Assembly (NCBI GenBank): GCA_025457785.1
Contig: JALOTS010000177.1
Location: forward strand, 1 to 5,352
Reading direction: 5' to 3'
DNA from: Pontiellaceae bacterium
Lineage (GTDB): Bacteria; Verrucomicrobiota; Kiritimatiellia; Kiritimatiellales; Tichowtungiaceae
DNA: 5,352 bases
Of the stretch, positions 5,184-5,352 are shown piece after piece (position 1 is the stretch's first letter; the number at the start of each line of letters is the position of its first letter). The notes below the pieces were generated by a model. It saw only the letters and a program-made list of their open reading frames with translations, did no database searches and was not told where the DNA came from. The translations under genes and the position numbers were made by a program.

Positions 5184-5280
5184 GGATACCAGGGTCATGG
5201 GATACCAGGGTCAGGTCTGCACTTTGAAGGATACCAGGGTCAGGTCTGGAAGGATACCAGGGTCAGGTCTGCACTTTGAA
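5184..5280. mobile_element. Cluster of four GGATACCAGGGTCA repeats (REP/RAYT-like)
   Basis: The core GGATACCAGGGTCA occurs four times, at 5184, 5200, 5229 and 5252. Units 2 and 4 extend identically to 29 bases (5200-5228 and 5252-5280) through GGTCTGCACTTTGAA. Unit 3 is a 20-base form followed by GAA, and unit 1 stops after the core. Sequences of the type AAGTGCAGACCTGACCC (minus strand) commonly flank REP-associated tyrosine (Y1_Tnp) transposase genes in several phyla. No transposase gene is visible here. The cluster marks the breakpoint of the alpha-2-macroglobulin fragment. Confidence 0.65.
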
Positions 5281-5352
5281 CATTTTACCAAGCATTCCAA
5301 ATCGATACACCTCCTTTTAGTCAAAAAACGAACTACACCACGAAGCACTGTC
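5281..5352. other. Right-edge flank of the repeat cluster
   Basis: No gene is supported. On the minus strand AAGGAGGT (5309-5316) is a strong ribosome-binding-like sequence, 8 nt before a TTG at 5300 that opens a 29-codon frame running into the repeats. With its stop inside a repeat, this frame is probably part of the element rather than a real protein. No continuation of the alpha-2-macroglobulin sequence is recognisable here. Confidence 0.4.

Noticed and set aside
4926..5198. 90-codon minus-strand frame
   Set aside because: It overlaps the alpha-2-macroglobulin tail in the wrong frame, starts inside a repeat and has His/Arg-rich, non-protein-like sequence.
5195..5300. 29-codon minus-strand frame from TTG with a strong AAGGAGGT
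   Set aside because: Nearly two thirds of it is the repeat units themselves and it ends in a repeat; not supported as a protein.

Overview
The window (about half G+C) looks like an accessory stretch of a bacterial chromosome, most plausibly from the PVC group (Kiritimatiellota/Verrucomicrobia-like). This placement is an inference. It rests on a secreted PIG-L deacetylase, the C-terminus of a large bacterial alpha-2-macroglobulin (A2M), a membrane protein with a serpin-like outer domain, and repeat-rich intergenic DNA. No rRNA, tRNA or CRISPR array was seen.

Layout, left to right. Bases 1-~101 (minus) hold a piece of a DDE transposase (IS1634/IS4-like) that runs off the left edge. It abuts a secreted PIG-L/LmbE deacetylase (121-1080, minus). 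Upstream of that, in the same direction, is a short-type mannose-6-phosphate isomerase, manA (1161-2111, minus, probable GTG start). Divergent from manA is a YjbQ/UPF0047 protein (2181-2573, plus), followed by a terminator-like hairpin. A 492-residue protein follows (2882-4360, plus), with five predicted membrane segments and a C-terminal domain of about 340 residues. Its motif order matches serpins closely enough that I propose a membrane-anchored serpin-like protein.

The right fifth is decayed and mosaic. It holds the C-terminal tail of a probable secreted protein (about 4385-4529), an 18-bp perfect palindrome, heptameric repeats and a long inverted repeat built from six 10-bp-phased CACTAAT units. 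It ends with the last ~60 codons of an A2M gene (5003-~5182, minus), cut off by a cluster of four GGATACCAGGGTCAGGTCTG-type repeats of the kind seen around REP-associated transposases.

The intact genes do not form one pathway: sugar-phosphate metabolism (manA), a broadly conserved small enzyme (yjbQ), and envelope or secreted proteins. The most interesting association is that a serpin-like protein and an A2M, two unrelated protease-trapping families, lie convergently at one locus, with the A2M part broken by repeat insertion or rearrangement. The intact neighbourhood may have been an envelope anti-protease locus; this is inference.
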